A stretch of 64,000 nucleotides of DNA from assembly GCA_013154085.1 (NCBI GenBank), contig JAADDE010000030.1, positions 1 to 64,000 of the forward strand, given 5' to 3'. The DNA is from Thermoproteota archaeon. GTDB taxonomy: Archaea > Thermoproteota > Thermoprotei_A > Sulfolobales > Ignicoccaceae. Position numbers and translations under genes: made by a program. The notes beneath the pieces were generated by a model. That model did no database searches and was not told the DNA's origin. It saw only the letters and a program-made list of their open reading frames with translations. How positions within the stretch are numbered: position 1 is the first letter of the stretch; every line of letters starts with the position of its first letter. Shown one piece after another: positions 45,451 to 54,618 of this stretch.

Positions 45451-46746
45451 TTGCGCTCCAGCGAGGACGAGAAGACACGCGAGGCCCTGAACGCAGCCCT
45501 ATCCTTAATTGATTCCTTCAAGGATTATGGTTATGTCCGAATAGCTTCCTCGCCCGCATTTGAGGACCTAGTGGCCGCGTCTCAGCTACAGCAAACTTTA
45601 GAGAACAACGATATCAAGGCAATAATGGACATATTCCCGCTGAAAGAGCCGGACGACGACTCGCCCCTGGTTTCGATAGGCTTGAAGACCGGGCGCCGCA
45701 AGGGTCCTACGCTGGAGATAGTCCCCGGCCCGGCGCTGGCGACCGAGAACAAGGTCAGCTTTTGGATTAGAGGAGCTAACTCAAGCTCGATAATAATAAA
45801 GCTCCTTGAGGAGAGGTTCGTAGTAAGGGACGAATACAAAGTGTTTACCATAATAGCGTCCTACGTGGCAGAAGAGAACCCCCTGGAAGGCTTAACCTCG
45901 CTGGTGGTGGAGTCCCTCAAACTAAGTAATATCGTGAAGGAAGACATTACGTTTTCGTTGTATAAGTGGAAAAGCCTGCCCGTGTGCTACTCGGTGGCTT
46001 ATACTGCAGTTCCCTACTTCGTGGGCTTAACAGCCTTTCCGGAGAAGGTCTGCAACTTTTTCAAAGAGAACAAGCTTGAAATTGATGAATCTACAACAAT
46101 TAAAGATTTGATGCAGAGAAGTGACAGCGACACTTTGGTTGAAATGATTAAATCCCTCATTACCTACTTGACCGAGGTAACGAGGAGAGCGGACAGAGAC
46201 CCGTCAGAAATACTCGATCGCGGCGTGGAGCTCAACGAAGACGTACTGAAGGAAAGAAGGCTCCCGAAGATACTGGTTCACGGCTTTAAGCAAGCGAGCT
46301 TCGTGTTCTTGTCCGTATCCGACTTAAGCTTGTACCACGTGGCGGCGCTTCCGGCCCTCTCCTACTACTTCTACCGAGCAGAAGAGCTCTACCTCAAGAA
46401 CGTTCGCTACGCGTCCAGAGAGTTGCCCAATGCCCTCTTGGCTCCAAAGGTGATGAGTCACGGCGGAAGGAAGGTGAGCGTGCTCAGCTTGGACGAGCGG
46501 CCGCCGGCCCCCACCCTCTTGTACAGGATGGTGAGGGACTTCGGCATGGCGCGGGAGCCCGGCCATCTGGTAGTCTTTAAGGTAGGCAAGATTAACTACT
46601 TGCCCTTCGATGCCTTAAGGAGGAGCGGAGCCGATATGGAGAGAACCGTAAAGAGGGCGCTTGAGGAGGGCTGGAAGGTAGAAGGAGGCTCGCTGGTGGT
46701 GGAAGATGAAAAGGGAGAGAGGATCAGAAAGCTGTTGCTATCTTAG
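45451..46746 (+). CDS. RecJ/Cdc45-like DHH-superfamily protein, degenerate DHH motifs, TTG start
   Basis: Between rps15 and a Pcc1-like gene, a conserved archaeal context; N-terminal YVRIASSPAFEDLVAASQLQQTLENND and C-terminal SHGGRKVSVLSLDERPP. Confidence 0.75.
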   Translation: MRSSEDEKTREALNAALSLIDSFKDYGYVRIASSPAFEDLVAASQLQQTLENNDIKAIMDIFPLKEPDDDSPLVSIGLKTGRRKGPTLEIVPGPALATENKVSFWIRGANSSSIIIKLLEERFVVRDEYKVFTIIASYVAEENPLEGLTSLVVESLKLSNIVKEDITFSLYKWKSLPVCYSVAYTAVPYFVGLTAFPEKVCNFFKENKLEIDESTTIKDLMQRSDSDTLVEMIKSLITYLTEVTRRADRDPSEILDRGVELNEDVLKERRLPKILVHGFKQASFVFLSVSDLSLYHVAALPALSYYFYRAEELYLKNVRYASRELPNALLAPKVMSHGGRKVSVLSLDERPPAPTLLYRMVRDFGMAREPGHLVVFKVGKINYLPFDALRRSGADMERTVKRALEEGWKVEGGSLVVEDEKGERIRKLLLS

Positions 46747-46747
46747 G

Positions 46748-47023
46748 GTGATCTTGGAGATCGAGACAGAGAGCCCCGAAGAGGCCGAGAGGCTGGCCTC
46801 CGCGCTGAGGCCGGACGACGTTCCGGTAAAGAACTTGAGCTACCGCTCTGAGGTGCTAGGCAACGAGCTGAGGTACCTATTCGAGAGCAATGAAGTGCTC
46901 AAGATCAGGGTGGCGGTCGACGAAGTATTAGAGCATTCCTCCCTCGTCGAAGCAATTAAAGGGCTCTCGGAGCACCCCGGCGGGGTACCGGATAGTGTCC
47001 GCGAGGAGAAGGGCGGGGATTAA
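46748..47023 (+). CDS. KEOPS complex Pcc1-like protein, GTG start
   Basis: VILEIETESPEEAERLASALRPDDVP; between recJ-like and rps3ae. Confidence 0.75.
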   Translation: MILEIETESPEEAERLASALRPDDVPVKNLSYRSEVLGNELRYLFESNEVLKIRVAVDEVLEHSSLVEAIKGLSEHPGGVPDSVREEKGGD

Positions 47024-47633
47024 GGACAAGTGGAAGATCAAGCAGTGGTATGAAATAATAACGCCGGACGTGTTCAACAACGTGAGCGTGGGCTATACAC
47101 CCTCGGACGAGCCCTGGAAGCTCATCGGAAGGACTGTAGACACGACGCTCTATGACATAACTGGTGACTTCACCTACGTCCACATACACGTATACCTCCA
47201 AATAAACAGAGTTGACGAGAACGCCCTCAAGGCGTTCACAGTTTTCAAAGGCCACGAGCTGGCGAGGGATTACATACGTAGCTTGACCCGAAGGAAGAGC
47301 TCGAAGGTAGAGGGGATCTTCGACGTGTGGACCAAGGACGGCTACGGGCTCCGAATAACGGTTGACACCTTTACTGCCTACCGCTGTAAAACCAGCCAGA
47401 AGAGAGCCATAAGGAAGATACAGAAGGAGACCATAGAAGAGTTAGTCCCCCAGATGACCCTCGACGAGGTGATAAACGCCATGCTGTTCGGCGACATAGC
47501 CGAAGAGATCTCGACCAGGGCTAGGAAGATATATCCCATAAGGAGGACCGAGATCTACAAGTCGAAGGTGCTCTACATCCCCGGCCCCGAAGGGCCCGTT
47601 AAGGCAGTGATAGTGCCTAAGGCACCCGCTTAG
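46995..47633 (+). CDS. rps3ae: Ribosomal protein S3Ae
   Basis: KDKWKIKQWYEIITPDVFNNVSVGYTPSDEP; RKSSKVEGIFDVWTKDGYGLRI. Confidence 0.96.
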   Translation: MSARRRAGIKDKWKIKQWYEIITPDVFNNVSVGYTPSDEPWKLIGRTVDTTLYDITGDFTYVHIHVYLQINRVDENALKAFTVFKGHELARDYIRSLTRRKSSKVEGIFDVWTKDGYGLRITVDTFTAYRCKTSQKRAIRKIQKETIEELVPQMTLDEVINAMLFGDIAEEISTRARKIYPIRRTEIYKSKVLYIPGPEGPVKAVIVPKAPA

Positions 47634-48225
47634 GGCACGTGTCAGCCAAAGGGCACTTGCCGCATTCCGGCTTTTTGGCTTTACAGATCCTCCTCCCCAG
47701 CAAGATCAGATACATGTGCCCCTCCGCCTCGCGGCCCTCGAAGAGCTCCGAAAGCTTCGCCGAGACGGCGTCGTAGTTTCCGGAAGCCCAGCCGAGCCTC
47801 CTCGCGACTCTGAACACGTGAGTGTCTACGGGGAACGCCTTGTGGCCGAAGAGCATGAGCACTACGTCGGCGGTCTTCTTCCCCACGCCCTTTACCTTCA
47901 GTAGCTCTTCCCTATCCCCTGCGCGAACGGCCCTCTCGAGCCTCTCCCAGCTCCTCGCGACCTCAGCGATCGCGCGGGCCTTCTGCTCTTGGAGGCCGGC
48001 GGGCCTTATGATCTCCTTCAGCTTTTCCCCCAGAGCTAGGACGGACTCTGGCGTTACGCCGTACCTCTCAAGCGCCCTCCAAGCGCGGAAGGCATTCTTC
48101 TCAGTTGTGTTTTGAGATAGGATAGTTGCTACAGTTACCGCGAAGGGGTCCCGGTACTTTCGGTACACGTACAGCGCAACGAACTCGTCGACAAACTCTT
48201 CCAGAGGACCGAAAAACTCCCTCAA
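47617..48225 (-). CDS. nth: Endonuclease III (HhH-GPD, Fe-S)
   Basis: ILSQNTTEKNAFRAWRAL, LKVKGVGKKTADVVLMLFGHKAFPVDTHVFRVARRLGW, CGKCPLADTC; TTG start inferred. Confidence 0.92.
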   Translation of the reverse strand: MREFFGPLEEFVDEFVALYVYRKYRDPFAVTVATILSQNTTEKNAFRAWRALERYGVTPESVLALGEKLKEIIRPAGLQEQKARAIAEVARSWERLERAVRAGDREELLKVKGVGKKTADVVLMLFGHKAFPVDTHVFRVARRLGWASGNYDAVSAKLSELFEGREAEGHMYLILLGRRICKAKKPECGKCPLADTCPKRVP

Positions 48226-48230
48226 TCTGT

Positions 48231-48713
48231 TTAGCGCCCTCTCAGCGACTCCAGCATCCTCGTTATTATAGTTAGTATGCTCTCTTCCCTTCTCATCTTC
48301 TCCAGTGCGCTGAACATCTCGTCCAAGTGCTTGAACTGGCCCATCCAAGCCAGCGCTCCGGCGAGGAGCGTTATTGAGAAGCTCAAAACCACTATGCCCA
48401 GCGCCCGAAAGCCTATCCTCCAGCGGTACCAGCTCTTCTCGCTCGGAAGGAGCTCTTTTCTGCGGACCACGTAGGCCGTGACGTCTCTGAGCTCTCTGAA
48501 GACGAGCTTGGCGTCGTAATACATTAGGAGCGCTAGAGGTACTGCCAAGACGAGCATGAACAAGTGGAGGTCGTGTTGCCGTATCCACGCAATGAGGCTG
48601 TCCCTCATTTGCAGTATGAGGCCGGAGATCTGGCTCGGATTGAGCCCCTCAAAGGGCTGGGCGTAGACGGCGCTCGAGAGCGAGATCAGCGCTCTTTTAC
48701 TAACACGAACCAC
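48231..48713 (-). CDS. Membrane protein with cytosolic helices, unknown
   Basis: Two clear hydrophobic helices (LFMLVLAVPLALLMYY; ALGIVVLSFSITLLAGALAWM). Confidence 0.65.
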   Translation of the reverse strand: MVRVSKRALISLSSAVYAQPFEGLNPSQISGLILQMRDSLIAWIRQHDLHLFMLVLAVPLALLMYYDAKLVFRELRDVTAYVVRRKELLPSEKSWYRWRIGFRALGIVVLSFSITLLAGALAWMGQFKHLDEMFSALEKMRREESILTIITRMLESLRGR

Positions 48714-49000
48714 GGTAAACCACCCGGGCTACAGCAGTAAGTCCCCCTCCAGAGCGGCCAGCAGCGCCCCTTCCTCGCCCTAGCTATCCCGACCAGAGTT
48801 AATAACAGAAACAGAGGGTTCTTGAGACTCAAATAGATAGCTACAGCTATCCCGAAGGCCGGATGTCCGAGCAGAGAGTAGGCGACGGCCGAGGGAAGCC
48901 ACATGAGCGAAGACAAGGCCAGTACCAGCTCCACGACGAGGCAGAGGGCTCCTCTTGGACTAGGATCAATCACCGCCTCATCACTCGGGTTCCTCGTCAT
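48686..49000 (-). CDS. Small membrane protein, unknown
   Basis: Hydrophobic helices GALCLVVELVLALSSLMWL, FGIAVAIYLSLKNPLFLLLTLVGI; Met at 49000. Confidence 0.55.
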   Translation of the reverse strand: MTRNPSDEAVIDPSPRGALCLVVELVLALSSLMWLPSAVAYSLLGHPAFGIAVAIYLSLKNPLFLLLTLVGIARARKGRCWPLWRGTYCCSPGGLPWFVLVKER

Positions 49001-49770
49001 CGCCCCCTCTTCCGCAACCAGCGGAGATACCACTCGGGGAGCTCTTCGTAACTGTCGGTCAAGGGATCCGGCACCCCGGCCTCCATAAATGCCCTCAGCC
49101 TGGTCACGCAGGCCGGACACCGCCCGCAGGGCCTGTCGCCGCCCCTATAGCAGGTCCACGTAAGCTCTAGGGGGACCCCCAGCTCGATTGCCCTCCTAAC
49201 TACGTCCTTCTTCTTCAACCTTATGAATGGAGCATAGATGATTATCTCTGCCTCCCGCCCCTCCAGCTTTGCGTTGTAAACAACCGCCGAGCCCTCGTTT
49301 AGGGCCTTTTCCATGGCTTCTACGAACTCCGGGCGCGTGTCTGGGTAAACCGGCTCGCCGGGCGCGTAGTCTGTTGAGTGGAACCCCACCGATATCACTC
49401 CCTTGGTATCTCCCCTCTCGAGCATGAGCTTCTCTAAGAGCGCGCCGGCAGAAGAGAGCAGAACCGCGTTCCTTTGGGGCACGTAAGTCCTCGGCACCCT
49501 CCCCGGGACCACCTCTTCCGCCCTCGGCAGCGAGCCTCCGAGGAGCGCCGAAGCCTTGCTCACCTTTGAGAACAGATCGCTTAGGTCAACTACTACGTGC
49601 TCCGCCCCGTAGCGCTCTGCAATGGCCTTGGCCGACTCGAGCTCCCGGGCGTGTCTTTGTCCGTATATCACGGTGAGCGCAACCTTTACTTCCGGTTTGA
49701 ACCTCTCTACGGCATCTGCAAAGGCTGTGGCGGAGTCCATGCCGCCCGACACGAGCCCGACCAAGATCAT
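48997..49770 (-). CDS. queC: 7-cyano-7-deazaguanine synthase
   Basis: LVSGGMDSATAFADAV, YVPQRNAVLLSSAGALLEKL, TWTCYRGGDRPCGRCPACVTR; start overlaps the mqnC stop. Confidence 0.95.
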   Translation of the reverse strand: MILVGLVSGGMDSATAFADAVERFKPEVKVALTVIYGQRHARELESAKAIAERYGAEHVVVDLSDLFSKVSKASALLGGSLPRAEEVVPGRVPRTYVPQRNAVLLSSAGALLEKLMLERGDTKGVISVGFHSTDYAPGEPVYPDTRPEFVEAMEKALNEGSAVVYNAKLEGREAEIIIYAPFIRLKKKDVVRRAIELGVPLELTWTCYRGGDRPCGRCPACVTRLRAFMEAGVPDPLTDSYEELPEWYLRWLRKRGR

Positions 49771-50858
49771 CCTACCACCCTGTAGAAGTTGTCCCTTTCC
49801 TTGGGTATACAACCGGCGCCGCGTATCCACCTCTCCACGTCCTCTGCCTTAGGAAACGAGACGCTCAGCCCCGTCGCCGGGATCACCTTTTCGTTGTAGA
49901 GCGTGCCTCCCCAGTCGTCGGCGCCGAAGTTCAGTGCCAGCTGGGCCACGTCCTTCCCCACGGTCAGCCATCCGGCTTGAACGTGGGGAATGAGATCTTT
50001 GAATGTCAGACGGGCCACCGAAATTATTCGGAGGAGCTCGTACCCTCCGTAGGGGTACTTTATCTTGAACTTCCTCGCGAGTCTGGTGTTGCCGGGTTCA
50101 AAGTTCCAAGCAATGAAGGCCAGGCTCCCCGGAGCCCGCTTCTGTAGCTCGCGCAACTCGTAGAGGTGCTTGGCCCTTTCTTCTACATTCTCAATGTGCC
50201 CAAACATCATAGTCACGGAAGTCGGTATTTCCAGCTTGTGCGCAGTTTCGACTATCTCTATCCACCTTTTCACTGATATCTTCTTCGGACTCAAGATTTT
50301 TCTAACTCTCTCCACCAGTAGCTCTGCCCCTCCTCCCGGCATACTTTCCATACCGGCTTCCTTGAGTCTTGAGAGAACCTCCTTGACACTCATTTTGTGC
50401 TTCAGGCTCAGAAAGTCTATCTCGACGGGGCTTAAAGCGTGGAGCGACACCTTGGGAGCCCTCTTCTTGATTTCTTTGAAAAGCGTTTCGAAGTACTCTA
50501 TGTCCACCTTCGGGTTGACTCCGCCTTGTATTAATACTTGCCTTATTCCGTATCTCTTGTAAATCTCTTCGACGATCTTCGCGGCACGTTGGGGCGAGTA
50601 GAGGTAGCCGAGGCCGGGCTTCCGGTAGAACGCGCAGAACTCGCACTCAACCACGCACTCATTGGTATAGTTGAGTATCATGTTCTTAATGTACGTACAC
50701 ACCTTTCCGTACATTTTCTGTTTCAGCTCCAGAGCGGCGCTTCCGAGCGCCCAGAGCTCGTCGCTCTTCAACAACTGTTCTATTTCGTGCAAGCTCAGCT
50801 CGTCAACGAACGCCTTCTCTATTATCGGGGCTACGTCGCTCCTCTCCCAAGCCCTCAC
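49767..50858 (-). CDS. mqnC: Radical SAM dehypoxanthine futalosine cyclase (MqnC-type)
   Basis: NECVVECEFCAFYRKPG, VLIQGGVNPKVDIEYFETLF, HALSPVEI, SMPGGGAELL, FGADDWGGTLYNEKVIPA. Confidence 0.88.
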   Translation of the reverse strand: MRAWERSDVAPIIEKAFVDELSLHEIEQLLKSDELWALGSAALELKQKMYGKVCTYIKNMILNYTNECVVECEFCAFYRKPGLGYLYSPQRAAKIVEEIYKRYGIRQVLIQGGVNPKVDIEYFETLFKEIKKRAPKVSLHALSPVEIDFLSLKHKMSVKEVLSRLKEAGMESMPGGGAELLVERVRKILSPKKISVKRWIEIVETAHKLEIPTSVTMMFGHIENVEERAKHLYELRELQKRAPGSLAFIAWNFEPGNTRLARKFKIKYPYGGYELLRIISVARLTFKDLIPHVQAGWLTVGKDVAQLALNFGADDWGGTLYNEKVIPATGLSVSFPKAEDVERWIRGAGCIPKERDNFYRVVG

Positions 50859-52306
50859 TAAGCCTTTACCCGACGTTCCTTATGCCCGGAGCTCCTTATG
50901 ATATCTCTCAGCTCCTCAGCCACCTCTTTAATAAGAGGCGCCAGCCCCCTGGGCCCAGCCAAGTACAGCTTTACGTGAGTCACCCGGGCCAGGCTGGAAA
51001 CTATGGAAGAGACGCTGGTCAGCGGCACAACCTCACCGCTCCTCCTGATGAATGTATTGATGCTACCGCCCCCGAAGGGGCGGACAGAGGCGCCGTATGC
51101 CAGTAGCTGCGGCAAGTCTCTCATTAACTCGGCCAAGGTTTTGCTTCCAACAGCAATTCTGTAGATGGGAAACAGATAGCTGTGGAGCTCACCTTCCGTC
51201 GTGGCATTGATTATCTCCTCGCGGACCAAGTGGCTGTGATCCCTAAACTTGACCGCGCGGACCAAGTCGAGCAACTCCTCCTCCTTGTGGAGGAGAGAGT
51301 AGAACAAGCAGTCGTCGAAGCCGTCTAAGCTCTCCAGTTCCCATGCCTTGGGCATCTTCCCCTCCTTCAGCCACCAAGCCATTAAGCGGGAAGCTATTGC
51401 GCTGTACAGCAATACTGTCTTGTGAAGGTAGACGTTCTCATACATGTAAAATCTCGACAGTAGCATGCTTTCAACGGTCGCCACGCCCTTGTCGAGAACC
51501 GCGACCTCTACTGGCGTCGCCTTGTCCGACGGCACCAAGACCAGCACCGAATAGAGCCGCTCGTAGTCGAAGAGTCCTACCCTAGTGCCCGCCATGGTGG
51601 CGTCTCTCATGAGATAGTCCCCGCGGTCCACGTCTATCTCACCATTGCTCAAAAAGGAGAACAAGCTCCTCACGCCTTGGAAGACCTCCTCGTCCCACAC
51701 CCCGGGCCTCGGCTCTAGCAACGACGCCACGGCCGCCACGGGGTCTTCGGAGCACGCCTTGCGAGCTCCTTCGCCGGCCCTCTCGCAGAGGAGCTCCGCC
51801 AAGCTCTTGCCGCCACAGTCTTTGTGGAGGTAAGCCAGCGCCACCTTTTTCGAGACCGCTTCGTGGAGCTTCCTCCAAGAGGCCTTCGGCGCGTCGAGCC
51901 CCCATAAGGCACTGGCTTCGTACACTGCGTCCTCATAGTTGTGCGACAGCGGACCGTGGCCGACGTCGTGAAGAAGCATGAAGTACCTGAACCACTCCTT
52001 GAGGTCGTAGGCCAGCTTCAGCACTTCCTCTACATCTTTCTTCTCCTCGCCGCTGAGTTCCGGTATGACGTACCTCTCCGTGGCCCTCTTGAGGCTCTCG
52101 AGCGCCTTGACAGCCAAGTGCGAGGCTCCTAGGCTGTGCTGGAAGCGTGTTCCGTCATGCGAAGGATAGACGAGCTGGCCCAAGCCTATCTGCTTTATCC
52201 TACGTAGCCTCTGAAACGTCGGCGTATCGATCACGCACTTTACGAGCACGTCTGGGATCTCTATCAGCCCGTAAACGGCGTCTGAGAATATCATCCTCTC
52301 AGCCAC
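50858..52306 (-). CDS. HD-superfamily phosphohydrolase (dNTPase/SAMHD1-like)
   Basis: TPTFQRLRRIKQIGLGQLVYPSHDGTRFQHSLGASHLA, LLHDVGHGPLSHNYEDAV, NGEIDVDRGDYLMRDA. Confidence 0.92.
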   Translation of the reverse strand: MAERMIFSDAVYGLIEIPDVLVKCVIDTPTFQRLRRIKQIGLGQLVYPSHDGTRFQHSLGASHLAVKALESLKRATERYVIPELSGEEKKDVEEVLKLAYDLKEWFRYFMLLHDVGHGPLSHNYEDAVYEASALWGLDAPKASWRKLHEAVSKKVALAYLHKDCGGKSLAELLCERAGEGARKACSEDPVAAVASLLEPRPGVWDEEVFQGVRSLFSFLSNGEIDVDRGDYLMRDATMAGTRVGLFDYERLYSVLVLVPSDKATPVEVAVLDKGVATVESMLLSRFYMYENVYLHKTVLLYSAIASRLMAWWLKEGKMPKAWELESLDGFDDCLFYSLLHKEEELLDLVRAVKFRDHSHLVREEIINATTEGELHSYLFPIYRIAVGSKTLAELMRDLPQLLAYGASVRPFGGGSINTFIRRSGEVVPLTSVSSIVSSLARVTHVKLYLAGPRGLAPLIKEVAEELRDIIRSSGHKERRVKA

Positions 52307-53316
52307 TTGACGTGCTCCATTATGTCGTCAAGGCTGGCCTTGTATATGCCGATGCCGTAATCGGCCACTCCGCCTATCCAATAAACGAACTCCCCCACCC
52401 TCAACAGCCCGCAGCCGTATATCACCATGGGCCGATCGCCGTACATCTCTTCAACGGTTTGAGGGTAGAGCAAGTACTCCGTTATCCCGAGCAGTTCGCC
52501 CTCGCCGTTCACCACTGCCAGGCCGTTCCTGTAAGACAGATCCTCCTTTGATATAGCGTGCCACCCGATCAAGTACTCGTTGCTCCCTATGCGCACGGGA
52601 GTGGTGGAGACGCCGACCTTAATTTCGAACTTTTCGGGAACCAACACTACCTCCATTGAAGCAGGGTCCACGTCCCATTCCTCGACGCTCAGCTCTCCTC
52701 TCCAGACCACCTCGTGGCCCTCTATCAGGGGTCTGGTGAGTATGCTGAGCGTTGAGCCTTTATCCTTTATCATGGTTGTGTTCTTCCACGACGCGGGGAA
52801 GGCACCGCCCAGCCTCAAGACCCCCTTGTGCACGAGGCCCCCGTCCTTGCTTACGATGGCCACTCCTTGCTTGGGCCACAGTCCGTCGTCCCTAACGCCC
52901 ACTGCCGTGTAAAACACTAGGAAGTCGCCGCGGAACTCGTGGGCCCGCGGATCTTCGGCTCCCCTCTTTATTTCGTGTACGGTGGTCGGGTAGATTATTA
53001 TCTTGCTGGGAAGCTTTGAGCAACAAGGCTTGTCCAGCCTTTCTTTGCTGAGCTTTGTTAGACCTATCGACGAGACGTAGTCGTAGTAATCAAAAATGAA
53101 GCGCGGGAAGAGGTACACGTCGTCCCCGTCCAATACAACGGATGGATTGAAAGCCGCCAAAGGTCTCCGTGGGTAGTTCAGCACTACGAAGTTGTCTGCC
53201 GTTAGGTACCCAAGCCTCTCAAAGATCCCGTTGATCCTCTTTCCCATCCTCAATCCAGAAAGGCGCTTCTTCGCCTCTATGGCCCTCTCCGCCAGCTCCT
53301 CCCACAGGCTCTTCAA
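52291..53316 (-). CDS. GH130-like five-bladed beta-propeller glycosidase/phosphorylase
   Basis: AAFNPSVVLDGDDVYLFPRF, GAEDPRAHEFRGDFLVFYTAVG, WKNTTMI, YLIGWHA, YGCGLL. Confidence 0.78.
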   Translation of the reverse strand: MKSLWEELAERAIEAKKRLSGLRMGKRINGIFERLGYLTADNFVVLNYPRRPLAAFNPSVVLDGDDVYLFPRFIFDYYDYVSSIGLTKLSKERLDKPCCSKLPSKIIIYPTTVHEIKRGAEDPRAHEFRGDFLVFYTAVGVRDDGLWPKQGVAIVSKDGGLVHKGVLRLGGAFPASWKNTTMIKDKGSTLSILTRPLIEGHEVVWRGELSVEEWDVDPASMEVVLVPEKFEIKVGVSTTPVRIGSNEYLIGWHAISKEDLSYRNGLAVVNGEGELLGITEYLLYPQTVEEMYGDRPMVIYGCGLLRVGEFVYWIGGVADYGIGIYKASLDDIMEHVKWLRG

Positions 53317-53358
53317 GGGGGAGTGCCGAAAGGGGTTAGGGCTGGAGTAGTTTATTTT

Positions 53359-54522
53359 TCAGCGACGCAGTATCCCTAGTTCCTCTAGCCTCTGGAGCAT
53401 GTCATAGTATGCCTTAATTCGTGCCTTGTTCTTTGCTTCTTTGGGACCCGGGTTCTTCATGTAGAATGCATTGACCTCGTAGAACGTACCTTTGATGCCT
53501 CTATCAACCAATGCCTTCGCCAGCCGGCCCAAGTCGACGGCCAAGCCCGCCAAGGCTGGCGAATCGTTGATCCTCATATTTATGATTAATTCATCCACCA
53601 GCCCGTTAAAGGTTATCCACTCGATGTCCATGGCTACGAACTTCCTGTCCCCCAAAGGCTCTACGTAACCCGTCGGCTTGATGTAGTGAGGAGCGTCGTA
53701 ACCTAATATGTCCTCCACTATACTAGACTTGGTTTTCTCCTTCATTAGGTTCCTCTCCGGCACCGTAAGTGCCAAGAAGTCCATGTTGCCTCCTATGTTG
53801 AACTGTACGATGAACTTAACCCTCCTGTTTCTTTCGGCCAAATGTTCTAGTATGTCAGCGGTCAGCGGGGTTGCCCCCGTGGCCCCGTCGTCGCCGAGCA
53901 ACAGCGAGTTCGTCTCGGAGAACAAGTTCACGAAGATCGGGTCGTTTGCCAGAGGGGTCGGAATCATGTTTACGAAGCCTATGGCTTTTCCGGAATCTTT
54001 GCTGGCCAAGTATGTAGCGTACGCGTAAGCTTGGGCGGCGCTGGCTCTGCCGCCCTTCAGAGCCTCTATCAGCTCTCCCTCACTCTTGTACGTCTCTGCG
54101 GGCTCCGTAGAGATCAAGTTGAAGACGACGTCAACGCCGTCCCTTTTGAGCTCTTGGGCTACCTCCTCCACGGCCTCCACGGGTTCCAGCCTCTGATCCC
54201 TCCCCCGGATGGGGATCAGTTTGTCCAATCCTCGCGCCGATCCCATGAGCAGACCTTCTCTCACTGGGAGCTCCGGCAAATCCTTTGGGACCGGTATTAC
54301 GTTCGCAAGCTGCTCCTCAACGACCTCCGACAGCGGCTTGCCGATCTTCCTCGCGTCCACGTCGTAGACTGCTACCACCTCCTCCTCCTCGTAGCTTATC
54401 ACTACGTCATACTTCGCAAGGGGGACGCCGTAGGGTTCCATCTCCTTCCTCTTCAGCCTCTGCAGGCCGGCAACGTAGTGGGCGGTCACCAGTCCGGCAC
54501 CGAAGATCGCTATTCTAACCAT
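53359..54522 (-). CDS. ino1: Myo-inositol-1-phosphate synthase
   Basis: IAIFGAGLVTAHYVAGL, FVNMIPTPLANDP, LLLGDDGATGATPLTADIL, FNIGGNMDFLAL, IEWITFNG. Confidence 0.93.
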   Translation of the reverse strand: MVRIAIFGAGLVTAHYVAGLQRLKRKEMEPYGVPLAKYDVVISYEEEEVVAVYDVDARKIGKPLSEVVEEQLANVIPVPKDLPELPVREGLLMGSARGLDKLIPIRGRDQRLEPVEAVEEVAQELKRDGVDVVFNLISTEPAETYKSEGELIEALKGGRASAAQAYAYATYLASKDSGKAIGFVNMIPTPLANDPIFVNLFSETNSLLLGDDGATGATPLTADILEHLAERNRRVKFIVQFNIGGNMDFLALTVPERNLMKEKTKSSIVEDILGYDAPHYIKPTGYVEPLGDRKFVAMDIEWITFNGLVDELIINMRINDSPALAGLAVDLGRLAKALVDRGIKGTFYEVNAFYMKNPGPKEAKNKARIKAYYDMLQRLEELGILRR

Positions 54523-54618
54523 AATTCCATCCCTTCCGACAGTGGTGCCATCGAAGTTGCAAATAACCTTGTGGGCTCAACCTAAATCTTCCCCCCGAAA
54601 GCCCCTTGGGGAAGCGAC

